A stretch of 64,000 nt of DNA from Colias croceus. Taxonomy: Eukaryota > Arthropoda > Insecta > Lepidoptera > Pieridae. Numbering within the stretch: position 1 is the first letter of the stretch; every line of letters starts with the position of its first letter. Shown piece by piece: positions 35,001-46,129 of the stretch. The notes beneath the pieces were generated by a model. The model did not search any database. It saw nothing but the letters and a program-made list of their open reading frames with translations, and was not told the DNA's origin. Both the position numbers and the translations under genes were made by a program. The stretch is taken from contig NC_059553.1 of assembly GCF_905220415.1 (NCBI RefSeq), positions 3,372,501 through 3,436,500 on the forward strand, given 5' to 3'.

Positions 35001-38000
35001 AGTTGACAGATCTCAAGTGTGCGATGCGTTGTTTAGCCGCTGCGTACGCGGCCGCGTAGCCTACTGGTTGTGCGGCTGTGACGTCACTTTGGGCGGGTTC
35101 GCCACTAAAAAGAACGCTTTATTAGTAACATAAAAATGACCCTTACTGCAGAACATTTAAAGAAGATTTATTTAATTTTCTGATAAAAATATATTTTTAA
35201 TTTTTGGAGTAATGGACTTACTTTCATATGTTAGTGTGATATACCTAAAATTAGTATAAATATAGAAACAAACATGCCTTCTCAGAAATTTCTTTCATTT
35301 CTCATCCTATTAAACTTAACCTTTAATAAATAAAAATTTTTAGGAAACTCACACAATAGTCGCTTTTCCAAACACGGTTTGAAAGGCTTCTCGTACAGGG
35401 GATACTTTCACCTCCTTATCAGAAGCAACAACTATGTATAAATCACCACCACTCCCTAAAAAAAGTAAAAACATACTCATACTGTTAGACCTAAATATTA
35501 ACAATATAATGTTTTCCCTCGGTAATAAAAGCACAAAATATTTGCACTCATCACAATTAACCTATGTATCCTGTAAGTTTTATTTTATTTGAGATCATTT
35601 GTTTATTGTCTATGCATTTATTATAAAAAATCAAACATCAACCCCATTCCTGGATTACTTATAAAAATGGCAAATTATGTAAAAAAGCATTAGGAGAATG
35701 GTTAACTAATCGGTCCTTCTACAGTCTTAAAGAATTTTTTGATGACGAGAAATAATATTATTGTTAACAAGTTAATTTATATGAAATATAAGTAATAATT
35801 TTTGTAATTTAAACATTGATAATTTCATTGGACCCATTGTTTTATATACAATTATAAAATTTGCATGCTGTTTTTTAATGACGGCTAAACATGTTGTACC
35901 TACTTTATGTAAAAATGTATCATCTAAAAATACCATGTTTAACGTAAATAAATAATTATGAATTATGAAAAAATGATTTCTCTATATCATACAATCAATA
36001 CAATGTATTCCATTTGAGTTACTATAACATATTAATTATAATAGCATGACATATTTACAATTTTATCGTTATACACAATAGCTATAGCATTAGACATAAT
36101 AACAAAACTAGCTTTAAACAAATAGCGAAACGAGAACTTTGACCCAAATCATTGACTACCCAGGCTCATAACTCACCATCAGAAGATATGCTTGTTTGAT
36201 TACCTTCATTATCTGATAAAGAAGATCAATTTAACTCTATTATACATATTTTGTAATAATAAAAATTAAAAATATTTTAATGTGTTGCTATAATTATGAT
36301 AATTAACTAACATAAAATGAATATTATTAGGTTATTGGCACACTACCCTATATGTAGTATGTACATATGTAACAAAGCGCGGGAATGCTTGATCTTACAA
36401 TTTCAATTTGAAGAAAAAATCTTGAAAGCAAGTAAAAAGAATTACAGAAAATCAGAATTGCTAATGTTTTTCTAGATTTAATTTGAGAACTTTTAAAGAA
36501 TGTTATGACGATTTAAAAGTGCTTCTAGAAGAAGTCTAATTGAATAAATAAAAGTTTGAGTTTGAATTAAGAATAAGTAAGAGTTAGATTCTAATGAAAA
36601 TAGTTTCCCAACAAATAATTTTCTTATTTACCCATACTTACTTAAATATTCCTTCATCTGAGGATCAAGTGTTGTTATCATGGAATCAACTGAGTTTTTA
36701 GCTTTCTCGGCTACCTTCTGGAGAATCCCTCCACTTGACATGGCACCTTTCATCCAAGTTATGAGACCACTACCTGGCATAATATCACCTGCAAGAGAAA
36801 ATTAATTGCATTCAATTTATATTTCATAATTCTCTTAAAAAATAATAAATTCAACTTTTTATAGAAATGGATAAGTTTTTGAACATGGATGGCCTGATGT
36901 GTCATTCTCGCACACAAAAAGTATATCACAGAAGCCTCTAGTAGAAACTAGAATGAATATAATATTTATGGGCTGCAATCTTAAAGGATATGTGTGTTAA
37001 GCATGATCAAGTGGACATGCATGATCTTAAGGATTAGTAACATTATTCTTAATAATATCTATAAAAGAAGTACCAATTTTATCAGTACCAACTCCACTTT
37101 CTGGCAATGAGCCTGGTGACAATGTGCTATCAGACTCTACTGGTGACCGTATTGACACAGTTGGCTCTCCTTTTGATGGTGGTATGGCGGGGCTGGAAGT
37201 AATTAAAAGATTGTAATATAAGTTCAGACATGTACAGGGCCAGACACCTGGGGTCTCCCGGGTCCCTCCCCGAAGCCTTTGGCAGCCCTCACAAGCTGCT
37301 TGGCTTCATGGAGGAGCTCGGGTGGTTTCAGTTTTAGCTGGTTTCCCCCACCTCCCTCTCTCACGCAAAATAGGCGCTTGACGTTGAGTTGCGGAGAAAT
37401 GCCCGTATTATTATTATTATTAAGTTCAGACACGTCCATAAAAATTTTAATAATTATGTACTAGATGTTCAATAGAAGAACAGATTTCAGCATTTAATTA
37501 AAGCAAAAATTATAAATATCTGATAGATATAATGAAGTAGAACCCTTTAACTAAAAGGCATATAACATTTGATGAATACACAAGTAAGAGCTGCGTTAAA
37601 AACAACCGACTTCAAACTTGCACTTGCAAAATTCACAAATACCTACAGACAAAAAATGCTCATAAAATAAAAACTACTGGGCCTATCCGAATAAAATTTT
37701 TATGGGACCAATTCGACACCATCCCGCATCGAACAAAAAAAGAATCACGTAAATCGGTTCAGAAACCTCAGAGTAATCGGTGTACATACATAAAAAAAAA
37801 CATACCGGCCGAATTGATAACCTCCTCCTTTTTTTTGAAGTCGGTTAAAAATTAAATACTAAGTATAACACATTTATGGAAGTAATAAGACTTATATATC
37901 TCTTTTTATTTTGACTGAAATTCATTTAATCAGCATTATTGAAAATCACATACCTAAATTTTTCTGGAGTTTGTGGTGACATATCCATTGGCACAGGTGC

Positions 38001-38456
38001 ATTTGGATTCTCTGCTGGCTTTGTATTTGTCTGTGATACAGGAGCCTGTATAAAATATCTCATTAAATAGGAAGTATGCTAATATAGAGAGAATTTTATG
38101 AGAATTGTGCAATTGTTATAATACAAGTTAAATAAAGTCATGTGACTTAACTAAATTAGTCAATATGATTATGATATTCATAGTCTTTTTTAACATACAA
38201 AATATTTCTCTATAACAGAGAAAGAAGTAACTAATGAAATATGTATCTAAACATAATGAGTCATGAGCATGTAATGTGTAAAAAGTACGCTTCATACTTC
38301 ATTTTGTACTACGGGTGCTACAGGAGCTACGGGGTTGACGCTCGTTGTAATAAAATTTGGTAATTCTGATGGGGGAGCAACACTTGATAACAGATTGCCC
38401 GTAGCCGCAAGAGTCGGAGCAGCTGGTATTTTGTTTCTCTTCTCGGCATGGTTCAT
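32001..38456 (-). CDS. PRRC1: PRRC1 orthologue
   Basis: Eight coding exons on the minus strand: 38456-38298, 38045-37954, 37192-37074, 36788-36642, 35455-35353, 35104-34934, 34547-34358, 32126-32001. They give 368 residues and all splice phases agree. Residues 1-145 are Pro/Ala/Ser-rich and disordered-looking (PVAPVAPVVQNE). The rest is the conserved PRRC1 domain, related to non-canonical purine NTP phosphatases. Landmarks are ITTLDPQMKEYLRSGGDLYI, DKEVKVSPVREAFQTVFG, AQPVGYAAAY, RWYDIALLVL, a C-terminal SVSRRELLLLASRSLAGSYQ and the end SAAET. The vertebrate protein is linked to ER exit sites/Golgi traffic and PKA regulation. An acceptor-like site upstream of the ATG (about 38467) suggests an extra 5'UTR exon. 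Head-to-head with the sorting nexin gene. Confidence 0.95.
32960..33954. mobile_element. DNA element with perfect ~36-bp ends and repeated GGACTTACCGGAGTTTGA motif
   Basis: The left end (ATATGAGTCGATACATATCA.., 32960-32995) and right end (33919-33954) are reverse complements. Inside, a motif close to TGGACTTACCGGAGTTTGAT recurs at least seven more times in plus orientation (about 33163, 33195, 33233, 33254, 33742, 33772 and 33834). No transposase is evident. It lies in the last intron of PRRC1. The subterminal-motif design resembles that of 28144-29751 with a different motif. Confidence 0.8.
33380..33440 (-). repeat. Short SINE fragment (low confidence)
   Basis: ATTATTATTATTAACC followed by TCATCCCACTGCTGGGCA resembles the inverse tail of SINEs whose 3' ends carry CAGCAGTGGGA. 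It lies inside the 32960-33954 element. Confidence 0.4.
37219..37435. mobile_element. Retrotransposed fragment with (ATT)n tail and 15-bp target duplication
   Basis: The insert 37234-37420, GC-rich compared with the intron, lies between TAAGTTCAGACATGT (37219-37233) and TAAGTTCAGACACGT (37421-37435) and ends in an (ATT)n tail. It is a LINE or SINE 3' fragment in PRRC1 intron 2. The frames on it are incidental. Confidence 0.75.
37594..37852 (-). mobile_element. MITE with AACCGACTTCAAA ends
   Basis: Reverse copy of the 6673-6939 element, in PRRC1 intron 2. The ends are GTTAAAAACAACCGACTTCA and TTTTTTGAAGTCGGTTAAAA. Confidence 0.8.
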
Positions 38457-39044
38457 ATTCTTGCACTAAAAACCATACAGTTTTATTCATATTTACAACA
38501 TTTAGGTCTATAAAATCCATTTAAAGAGACAAGTATGTTTTTTTTCACCTTTTTATTTTAATAACAACAATCAACACCGTGAGGATTTGTTGTGGTTTTG
38601 CGAATTTGTCAAAATTTGACTTATTTGACACTTGTTGACGTGTTCATAGTTCAACTGAACTGTCCTCAGTCCTAAATTCCCTTAAATTCCGGACACCCAT
38701 TTTTAGTATGTAGGTAATTATTATTTAGAGCTTGTACCTACATACATAACAAACTTTATATTTTTATAAAATTCCAATCCTTAATGCGCAGGCAGATCAA
38801 TTATTCCTAGTATTGTATGTCTTGTAAATACGTATATCTTACGACTATTCCATATTTTTTTATCTGGTACCACCGTGTAAATGTCAACGCGTCCATTTGA
38901 TTCGTAAATCGGAACGTCATTTTTAATACAATTTGTAGTTTTCGTTTGTGCAGATATCTCCTGTGGTTATCTCTGTAATTTCAGAATTGTAGTCGCATTA
39001 AGTGTCACCGATTTAAGTATTGTGATTATTTGGAACCATTAATC
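38457..39044. promoter_or_regulatory. Shared (bidirectional) promoter region, PRRC1 / sorting nexin
   Basis: 588 bp separate the two divergent start codons. No TATA box is placed properly for either gene, as is usual for housekeeping promoters. Both 5'UTRs and the regulatory DNA must fit here. Confidence 0.55.
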
Positions 39045-42000
39045 ATGTCGGACGGATCGGAGACACCGTTTAGCAACGTCGATATCAACAACGAGAACAG
39101 AGATGACGAAGACCTTTTTGCTTCAGCGGTCCAGGTATCTTATAGGAATCTGTTTTGAATCATTTCTTGCGTCCGCCCGGCGTTCATCAGGGGACGTTGA
39201 CGCCCCTTTATTCAACATTTCTATCCTTTTATCCATTGACGCCCTGAATAAGATTACGTGTTTTAAAATCGTTTAACACACTAATGAACTTGTATGATAA
39301 TTAAATTAATGTTCGATGCGCACTTTGTATTTATAGAAAAATACTTTACGTTGCTGTATGTTGATTATTGCTAATTAATGATCACTAATTTTTCTTCTTT
39401 AACATAGGCTTACTAATGTTCTATTTACAACACTTACCTCATGTTTTATTCATTTTTTTTATTTAAAAGATACTATGAATAAATTATCTTTATTATCATA
39501 ATATTTATCACAACAAAAACAGTTTGTATTAGACTATTTTTGAATATTCAATAGAATCTATACATAGGTACACTTTTAATGGATTAGATAAAAATTATTT
39601 ACTATTAATCAAATTGCAGGAAGTTAGTTTGGATCCAGAGGTAAATGGAGTAAGGGAAAGCTTAGAAAAGGCTTCCATTGGAGATGTATCAAGTATTGGG
39701 AGTCCTATAATGGAAGAGGTAGTATAGTATGAATTAAAAAGGAATTTATCAATAATTATAACACTAACAGAAACACACATTGCTTAGCTTATTGCAAATC
39801 TAATCATATACAGTAAAAGTAAAAAACACCTACTAAATAAAAATCTTTTGGAAGTTTTTTACATTAGACCATTTTAAGCCATGTACAAAATAATTAAATG
39901 TGAAGTTCATTTGGTATTTAAAACTGAACTTTCTTTGTTCTAGATAGTCACAGAGCGTGCAAACAACATAATAGTAACTGTAACGGAGCCTCAAAAAATT
40001 GGTGAAGGCATGAGCTCATACGTTGCATATAGGGTCCTCACAAAAACTAACATGCCAATATTTAGCAAGCACGAATTTGCCGTTCTCCGCCGTTTCAGCG
40101 ACTTCCTTGGCTTACACGAGAAACTAACAGAAAAATATCTACGGTCAGGTAGAATCATACCTCCTGCACCAGAAAAAAGCATTGTAGGTAAGTAAAAAAA
40201 ATTGTTTTTTTGTAAAATTACCATTTATTACTGCCAATTTATTCATAAAACAGGAAAAAAGATTTAAACTTGATCTGCATAGTGGTATTTTCCTCTAATT
40301 CAATGCTCCATTGAGCAGCTAATGATTGATTTAAATTCATTTAAGGAAGTATATATTTAAATGCAATGTATACTTAATGGATAAAATCCTGTATAATAGT
40401 GTTACAATAGTTGAATCTAATGTTGTAATACATATATCAGTACTATAAAAAACGACTAAAATGACATGAATATACATATATGAAATATTACACCTTGCAT
40501 TGCCAGTACAAACTAACAATTAATTGAAAAACCATTAAGATAACGTAGGTAGTCGTTTATTTAAATAAAAAACATTTCTTTATAATTTCAAAATAAAAAA
40601 AAATTTAAAGTTTAACTAGCTTCATTTATTTATCTTGAGAAAGGAGTAGAGTTGTTGCAATTTCTTGCAAACTAGTTATGTACTACTATATGATTCAAGT
40701 TGGAATCAGAGATAATAGCTTCAAATTACAATTTTATAACACCTTTCTTTAATTTTATGTTGTAAAGATAAGATTAAAGGGGTAATTTAAAACAAGAATT
40801 ACAACTTTAATTTTTACTGTAGAATATTTTGTCGTTATACAGTATATAACATGTCAGTTTTCCATAATTGTATTTTAATTTGTTTCAATTATATATGTCG
40901 CCGTCATCTGATTGACTGACTAGCGCGTCACTCAACATCCAACTAGCTAGCGGATTATAATATACTAGCTGCCCGCTCACGGCTTCGGCCGCTTTCTCTA
41001 AAACGATTTGAGATTTAAACTATCCTATCTCTCAAGTTGGATCGAACTGTACATGGTGTGCGAATTTTATTATAAAGGAGTCCATTGAGGACAAACATTG
41101 TGACACGAGATTTATATATATTAAGATTATGCAAGTATTATGCCTTTTGAACAGAGCGATAATAACACTCAGTTAATTTTGACTTTGAATTGAAGTTGAA
41201 TTTGACTAGCTTGTTCAATAAATGTCGACAGAATTTACGTCAAAATTTACGTCTTCCAACCGTCAACATAAAGTCCATTGCGAGCTGGAAACGGAGTTTA
41301 CTGTTTAAAAGTTAAAAAAAAATTCTTAACTCAAGAATTTTTTGAGCATTTTTACCAGTCATTGTATATTTTGTTATACATACAATTACTTATACATTGC
41401 TCTAAACTCCATCAAAATGAACTAATAGGCTTACCTTTTAACAAGCTTAAAGCCAAGGTGAATGATTAATGCCTGCTAAAAATGTGATTATGAGGTAATC
41501 TTTTAAGATTACAGCAATGAGCTTCTAATTTTGTGTTACAACAAATTAGAAACATTAATCACTAATGACAAAAAAATTCAGCTTTAATTATATCTAAGCA
41601 GAAAATAAGAAAATAATCTGGGGAAAAATCCAGCTCAATAGGAAAAATTCGATCGCCGCGGGTTCGAATCGATTTTTTTCTATTCTTTAATTTTTAAATT
41701 TGTGTCTTTGTAAATATAAAATGTGGGTTTTATAGAATTCACTATAAAACCAAAATGTGTTAGAATATGTTACAAAATTATAACACATCCAATGTCCATT
41801 ATTATTTATAAATTAAATTCTCGTAACCGTCTAGTATACACTATTACTTCTATTCTAACACAGGCACAACAAAGCTAAAGATGACGTCCACACCATCGAC
41901 TGAAAGTGCAAATGGAACAACTGGATCCAACTCGCTACAATCACAGTTCGTAGAGCGGCGGCGAGCGGCTCTCGAGAGGTTCTTGAATAGGGTTGCCCAA

Positions 42001-45000
42001 CACCCCGTACTGTGTATAGATCCCGATTTTAGGGAGTTTTTGGAGTCTGGTAAGTTTTTTGTTTTTTTTTTGTGTGTGGGTGTTTTCATAATTAGTTTAT
42101 ATGAAAAAAAAAATAACTATTTTTAAAGACTTCTCAAATCATACATCAATTTAAAATTGATACAAATAATTTGTCGAGGAACCTGTCAATATCCTGTGAT
42201 TTAGGCGTGAATGCATAACGCATAGACAAACCTACTTTTGCTATAATTATAATATTAGTATGGATGTCAATGACTTATAAACTACATTTTGTTCATAATG
42301 TTTGTTCATAATGATGTGTTCTAACTATCTATCAGGGCAATGTTTGAATGTTTTTAATCACTTTTAGTTATCAAGGGCATTGGCCATACATCAACATCAT
42401 GTGTCCATATTGCATGATAAATAAACGGTAATAAAAAATGTAATGAAAAGTGTTCTTACTGACCTTGACTTTCACAGCTCATAATGCAATTTACTAGATT
42501 CGCTGATAGAGCTGTTTTACAGTTTGTAAATCAATATTCTGGATGACAATTTTTATTTTTTTGTTTTATATTATTATTATTTAATTATACATCAATAACA
42601 ATCTCATATCGTAATAGAAAAAACATTTATTTCTATAATATCCAGCCCCCCTAGCCAAGTGGTTTTCTGTTAGCGTAGCGTTCAATACAATAGACTACGA
42701 ATATATGAGATTGACGTAAGCTGTAGACAAACGTATCTACAGCTTACGTCAATCTCATACATTCGTAGTCTATTCTATTGAACGCTACGCTAACAGAAAG
42801 CCACTTGGCTAGGGGGGCTGATAACTATATTAATATTTTTTTCCCCTAGAATCTGACTTACCCAAAGCAACAAGCACATCGGCACTCAGTGGAGCTGGTA
42901 TGTTGAGACTGTTCAACAAAGTAGGCGAAACTGTTAATAAAATAACATACAGAATGGATGAATCCGACCCTGTAAGTACTTTTCCAGCTATTGTCAAATA
43001 TTTTAAATGTCATGATATTATTGCTAGGAATATTGAAAATACGCAAAAAAATGTTTTTGTGTAAAACAAAATTCCGATCAATTTGTTGTGCGGAATTTAT
43101 TCTTAAATCGTTATGCCCAATCCAATACACTATTAGTTACGTAAATTGTATATGACTTGTGTAGGTCTTGACTGACAATACATGATTCGAAGATATAGAT
43201 TCAGATTCGAAGATATAGATCAACAAAATTGTGGAACAGCTTGCCATCTTCGGTGTTTCCATCTACCTATGATATGGATGCCTTCAAAAAAAGAGCCTAC
43301 GCGTCTCTCAAAGGCCGGCAAAACAATCGCAAAGTTACCTAACGTTGCAATAATTGTTCATGGGCGGCGGTGATCATTTTCATCAGTACACCGCCCGCTC
43401 CTTTGTCGGTTGTGGTATAAAAAAAAGTGTGTGTGTACATATGTACACGCGTTAGAAGTTATACTTCTTTGGCGTATGGAAAAAATACTAGAATATACAA
43501 CTTGAACATAGTTATCAATTTTCATACCACCTAGAACCTTCATGCTGTTAAATTTAGGTGTCGGTGTGCGCGCGCATCGTAAAAAATTCACTCTCATCAT
43601 TTTTCTCCATTGCTTCAAAAGAAGTATAACTTCAAAAATGTCTTTAGTAAATCTTATTTTTTAGCTATGTTCAGTAATCTATACTAATATTATAAAGCTG
43701 AAGAGTTTGTTTGTTTGAACGCACTAATCTCGGGAACTACTGGTCCGATTTGAAAAATTCTTTCGGTGTTAGATAGCCCATTTATCGAGGAAGGTTATAG
43801 GCTATATTTCATCACGCTACGGGCAACAGGAGTGGAGCCACGGGGGTGAAACCGCGCGGAGCAGCTAGTTAATAATATTGTGTTAATGTATAATTGCAGT
43901 GGTTCGAAGAGCGCGTGGCCCGCGTGGAGTCGCTGGAGAGCGGGCTGCGGCGGCTGTGCGGCGCGTGCGAGGCGCTGGCCACGGAGCGGCGCGAGCTGGC
44001 GGCGCGCTCGCACGAGGGCGCGCGCTGCATCGCCGCCGCCGCCGCCGCCGACCCGCACGCGCCGCTCTCGCGCGCGCTCTCGCACCTCTCCGACCTGCAC
44101 GAGAAGGTGACGAATTGGTTGTTTGTAAAGTAGGCTTACGATCGAGATGTTTACGTGATAACGTCTTATGATGAGATGAGACCGGAGATCGGTCCGTCTC
44201 TCTCTCCGTCTCTCGATCGCGCTCGTGAAATTTTGGTGTGACACAAGTTTCTGAACATGTCACCCGACTAAAACGATTTTAAAGACGTTATCACGTCAAA
44301 AAAAACGACGTGTGGCACTCGGGGACTGCCGCGGTAAAGCTTATTGCATAGCATGCCTTCAAGCCACACCTCCGCCCGTCGTTGTGGGGAGCGTGGATTG
44401 GATTGGATGGGAGAGTGGATTTTTCGTTACGGAATTTCTCGATTCGGTCCCCGCGCTCAAGGCCCGCGATAGAAGTTATGCAATAGCTTAAAAAAACTGT
44501 ATGTGAGTGTGGTTACTGTGCGTGAGTGAGGGTACTGCGTGTGTGCGGGTACTGCGCGTGAGCGCGGGTACTGAGTGTGAACTACACGGCGGACGGTGTA
44601 CTACACAATTACACATCTCTAGCTACGCCAACCGATTAAAAAAAGAAATTATTGCAAACATAAAGTAAGATAAATACTTTTAAAAACTTGCATGTTTATT
44701 TAAAAAAATGTAAATGTACAATAGTGTTTATTTTGAATATATCAAAAATAACTTATTCCTACCTCCACAGATAGAGCATCTAAGGATCGAACAGTCAAAC
44801 ACGGACTTCTACGTGCTTACGGAACACATCAAGGACTACCTCGGTCTCATTGGTGCTATCAAAGATGTTTTCCATGAACGAGTTAAGGTACAGATTACAG
44901 GTTCTATTTTTAATTTAAAAAAGTGAACGTATTTTTTTTTCCGTTTACAACTCCTTTTATTTTAATCAAAAACAGATCAAAAACTTCAAATATAACTTAT

Positions 45001-46129
45001 TAATCCCTCGTTAAGAAGTTTATTTCTTCATAATTTTAATTTTAAACATTTATTTTATAGGTGTTCCAAAACTGGCAACACGCACAGATGCAACTCACGA
45101 AAAGGAGAGAGAACAAGGCTAAGGCTGAAATTGCCAACCGGCCGGAGAAAATAGAACAAGCTGCTAACGAAATTATTGAGGTATGTTTTTAATTTTTTAC
45201 CATGTCCTAAATTTTAATATTTTATCGCTAAAAAGAACAACGGACAATATAGTCATTTAATTATACTTTCTTTGGATAACTATTATTGGAAAAAAATTAC
45301 AAGCGCCCTAAAATATTTACTACTTATAACATAATTTTTACATTCCTTTTGTAATAAATTTACAAAACTATTTTTTCAGTGGGAATCGAAAGTGGAGCGC
45401 GGACAACAGGAGTTTGATCAAATTTCGCGCGTTATCAAGAAAGAGTTGGAGCGATGGGAGGAAATCAGGATTTCGGAGCTCAGGGCCACGATACTGCGCT
45501 ATCTTGAAGAGCACATGAAGCATCAGGCTCAGGTATTTATTGTTTGTGGAATTCAAATGTAGATTCTGTATATATTTGACTCTGTTTGACTATAATTTTA
45601 TTTTTTAATAGAATTAATATCGTACACAAATGCCGATTTTGCATTCTTAGTTATTCTTATTTCAAATATTAAGGATGTATATAATCTGTTGTTCAGATTC
45701 ACAGTTCGTAGTTTCTAAATAATCTTCCACTTTAATGATGGCAATATACTAATTGTATAGTTGACAAAGTTTGACCAATACGTTTTTTTACTTGCAAACT
45801 TTCAATTAATTTATCACTATACTACGTCATAGTATAAAACAAAGTCGCTTTCTCGTTGTCTATGCAATTTATGCATGCTACAAATCTTTAAAACTACGCA
45901 ATGGATTTTGATGTGGTTTTTTTTAAAGGTAGAGTGATTAAAGAGAAAGGTTTTTGTTTTTAGTCAAAGCGGGCGAAGCCGCGGGCGGAAAGCAAATTAG
46001 TAGCGGAAATAAAAAGTTTTATTTTTGTAATTAATAAAAAAATAAAGAATATAATATTGTGTAATTTTACAATTGCAGTCGATCCGCTACTGGGACGCGT
46101 TCCTGCCAGAAGCTCGCGCCATCAAATGA
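39045..46129 (+). CDS. Snx1: Sorting nexin, SNX1/SNX2 type (PX-BAR)
   Basis: Ten coding exons: 39045-39134, 39620-39718, 39944-40187, 41864-42049, 42850-42971, 43900-44106, 44771-44887, 45061-45180, 45380-45532, 46079-46129. They give 462 residues and phases agree at every junction. Residues 1-63 are an acidic, low-complexity N-terminus. The PX domain (about 70-185) has the phosphoinositide-binding RRFSDF (residues 112-117) and PPAPEK. A linker with KVGETVNKITYRMDE precedes the C-terminal BAR dimer (about 230-462), which ends RYWDAFLPEARAIK. The family forms the membrane-bending half of the SNX-BAR/retromer coat on endosomes. Exon 6 is strikingly GC-rich and encodes a run of alanines. The symbol follows the single insect SNX1/2 gene; SNX2 would be equally fair. 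Confidence 0.96.
40964..41127 (-). repeat. CTAGT-type interspersed repeat (family F)
   Basis: It starts ACTAGCTGCCCGCTCACGGC and continues TCTAAAACGATTTGAGATTT. It lies in intron 3 of the sorting nexin gene. Confidence 0.55.
42643..42820. mobile_element. Near-perfect 178-bp foldback palindrome
   Basis: The two arms of about 85 bp (42643-42728 and 42736-42820) are almost exact reverse complements, beginning CAGCCCCCCTAGCCAAGTGG at the left, with an 8-base loop. It is probably a foldback MITE. It sits in intron 4 of the sorting nexin gene and would form a long RNA hairpin in the pre-mRNA. Confidence 0.85.
43180..43424 (+). mobile_element. LINE C-terminal fragment and 3' UTR
   Basis: A frame around 43222-43320 reads WNSLPSSVFPSTYDMDAFKK, then a basic end, typical of LINE reverse-transcriptase ORF ends. 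The 3' UTR part contains GGGCGGCGGTGATCATTTTC. A 15-bp duplication (TTCGAAGATATAGAT) lies at its left. Located in intron 5 of the sorting nexin gene. Confidence 0.65.
43425..43635. mobile_element. MITE, diverged GAAGTGAAACTTCTT family
   Basis: It has GTTAGAAGTTATACTTCTTT near the left end and AAAAGAAGTATAACTTCAAA at the right end. It is a diverged relative of the copies at 19011, 27604 and 59241. Confidence 0.5.
43681..43869 (+). repeat. Short interspersed repeat, family B
   Basis: The most complete copy: ATACTAATATTATAAAGCTG start, CTCGGGAACTACTGGTCCGA and end CGCGCGGAGCAGCTAGT. It abuts the acceptor region of GC-rich exon 6, leaving about 30 bases of original intron. Confidence 0.8.
44336..44490 (+). 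mobile_element. MITE with AAGCTATTGCATA ends
   Basis: The left end TAAAGCTTATTGCATAGC and right end TTATGCAATAGCTTA are inverted. The interior has TTCAAGCCACACCTCCGCCC and GATTCGGTCCCCGCGCTCAA. A reverse copy is at 58701-58834. Upstream, 44150-44300 carries another inverted pair (ACGTGATAACGTCTT / AAGACGTTATCACGT), so the full element may extend further left. Confidence 0.75.
44497..44590. repeat. Minisatellite, ~19-bp units
   Basis: About four to five degenerate units of the form GTGAGNGNGGGTACTGCG in intron 6 of the sorting nexin gene. Confidence 0.7.
45825..46001 (+). repeat. Interspersed repeat, family D
   Basis: A copy in the last intron of the sorting nexin gene. It has AGTATAAAACAAAGTCGCTT, AATGGATTTTGATGTGGT and AAAGCGGGCGAAGCCGCGGG. 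Confidence 0.75.

Noticed and set aside
43795..44263. Long Arg/Ala-rich frames on the minus strand and other plus frames over 43880-44171
   Set aside because: They are antisense or out-of-frame shadows of the GC-rich sorting nexin exon 6 and lack their own splice context.
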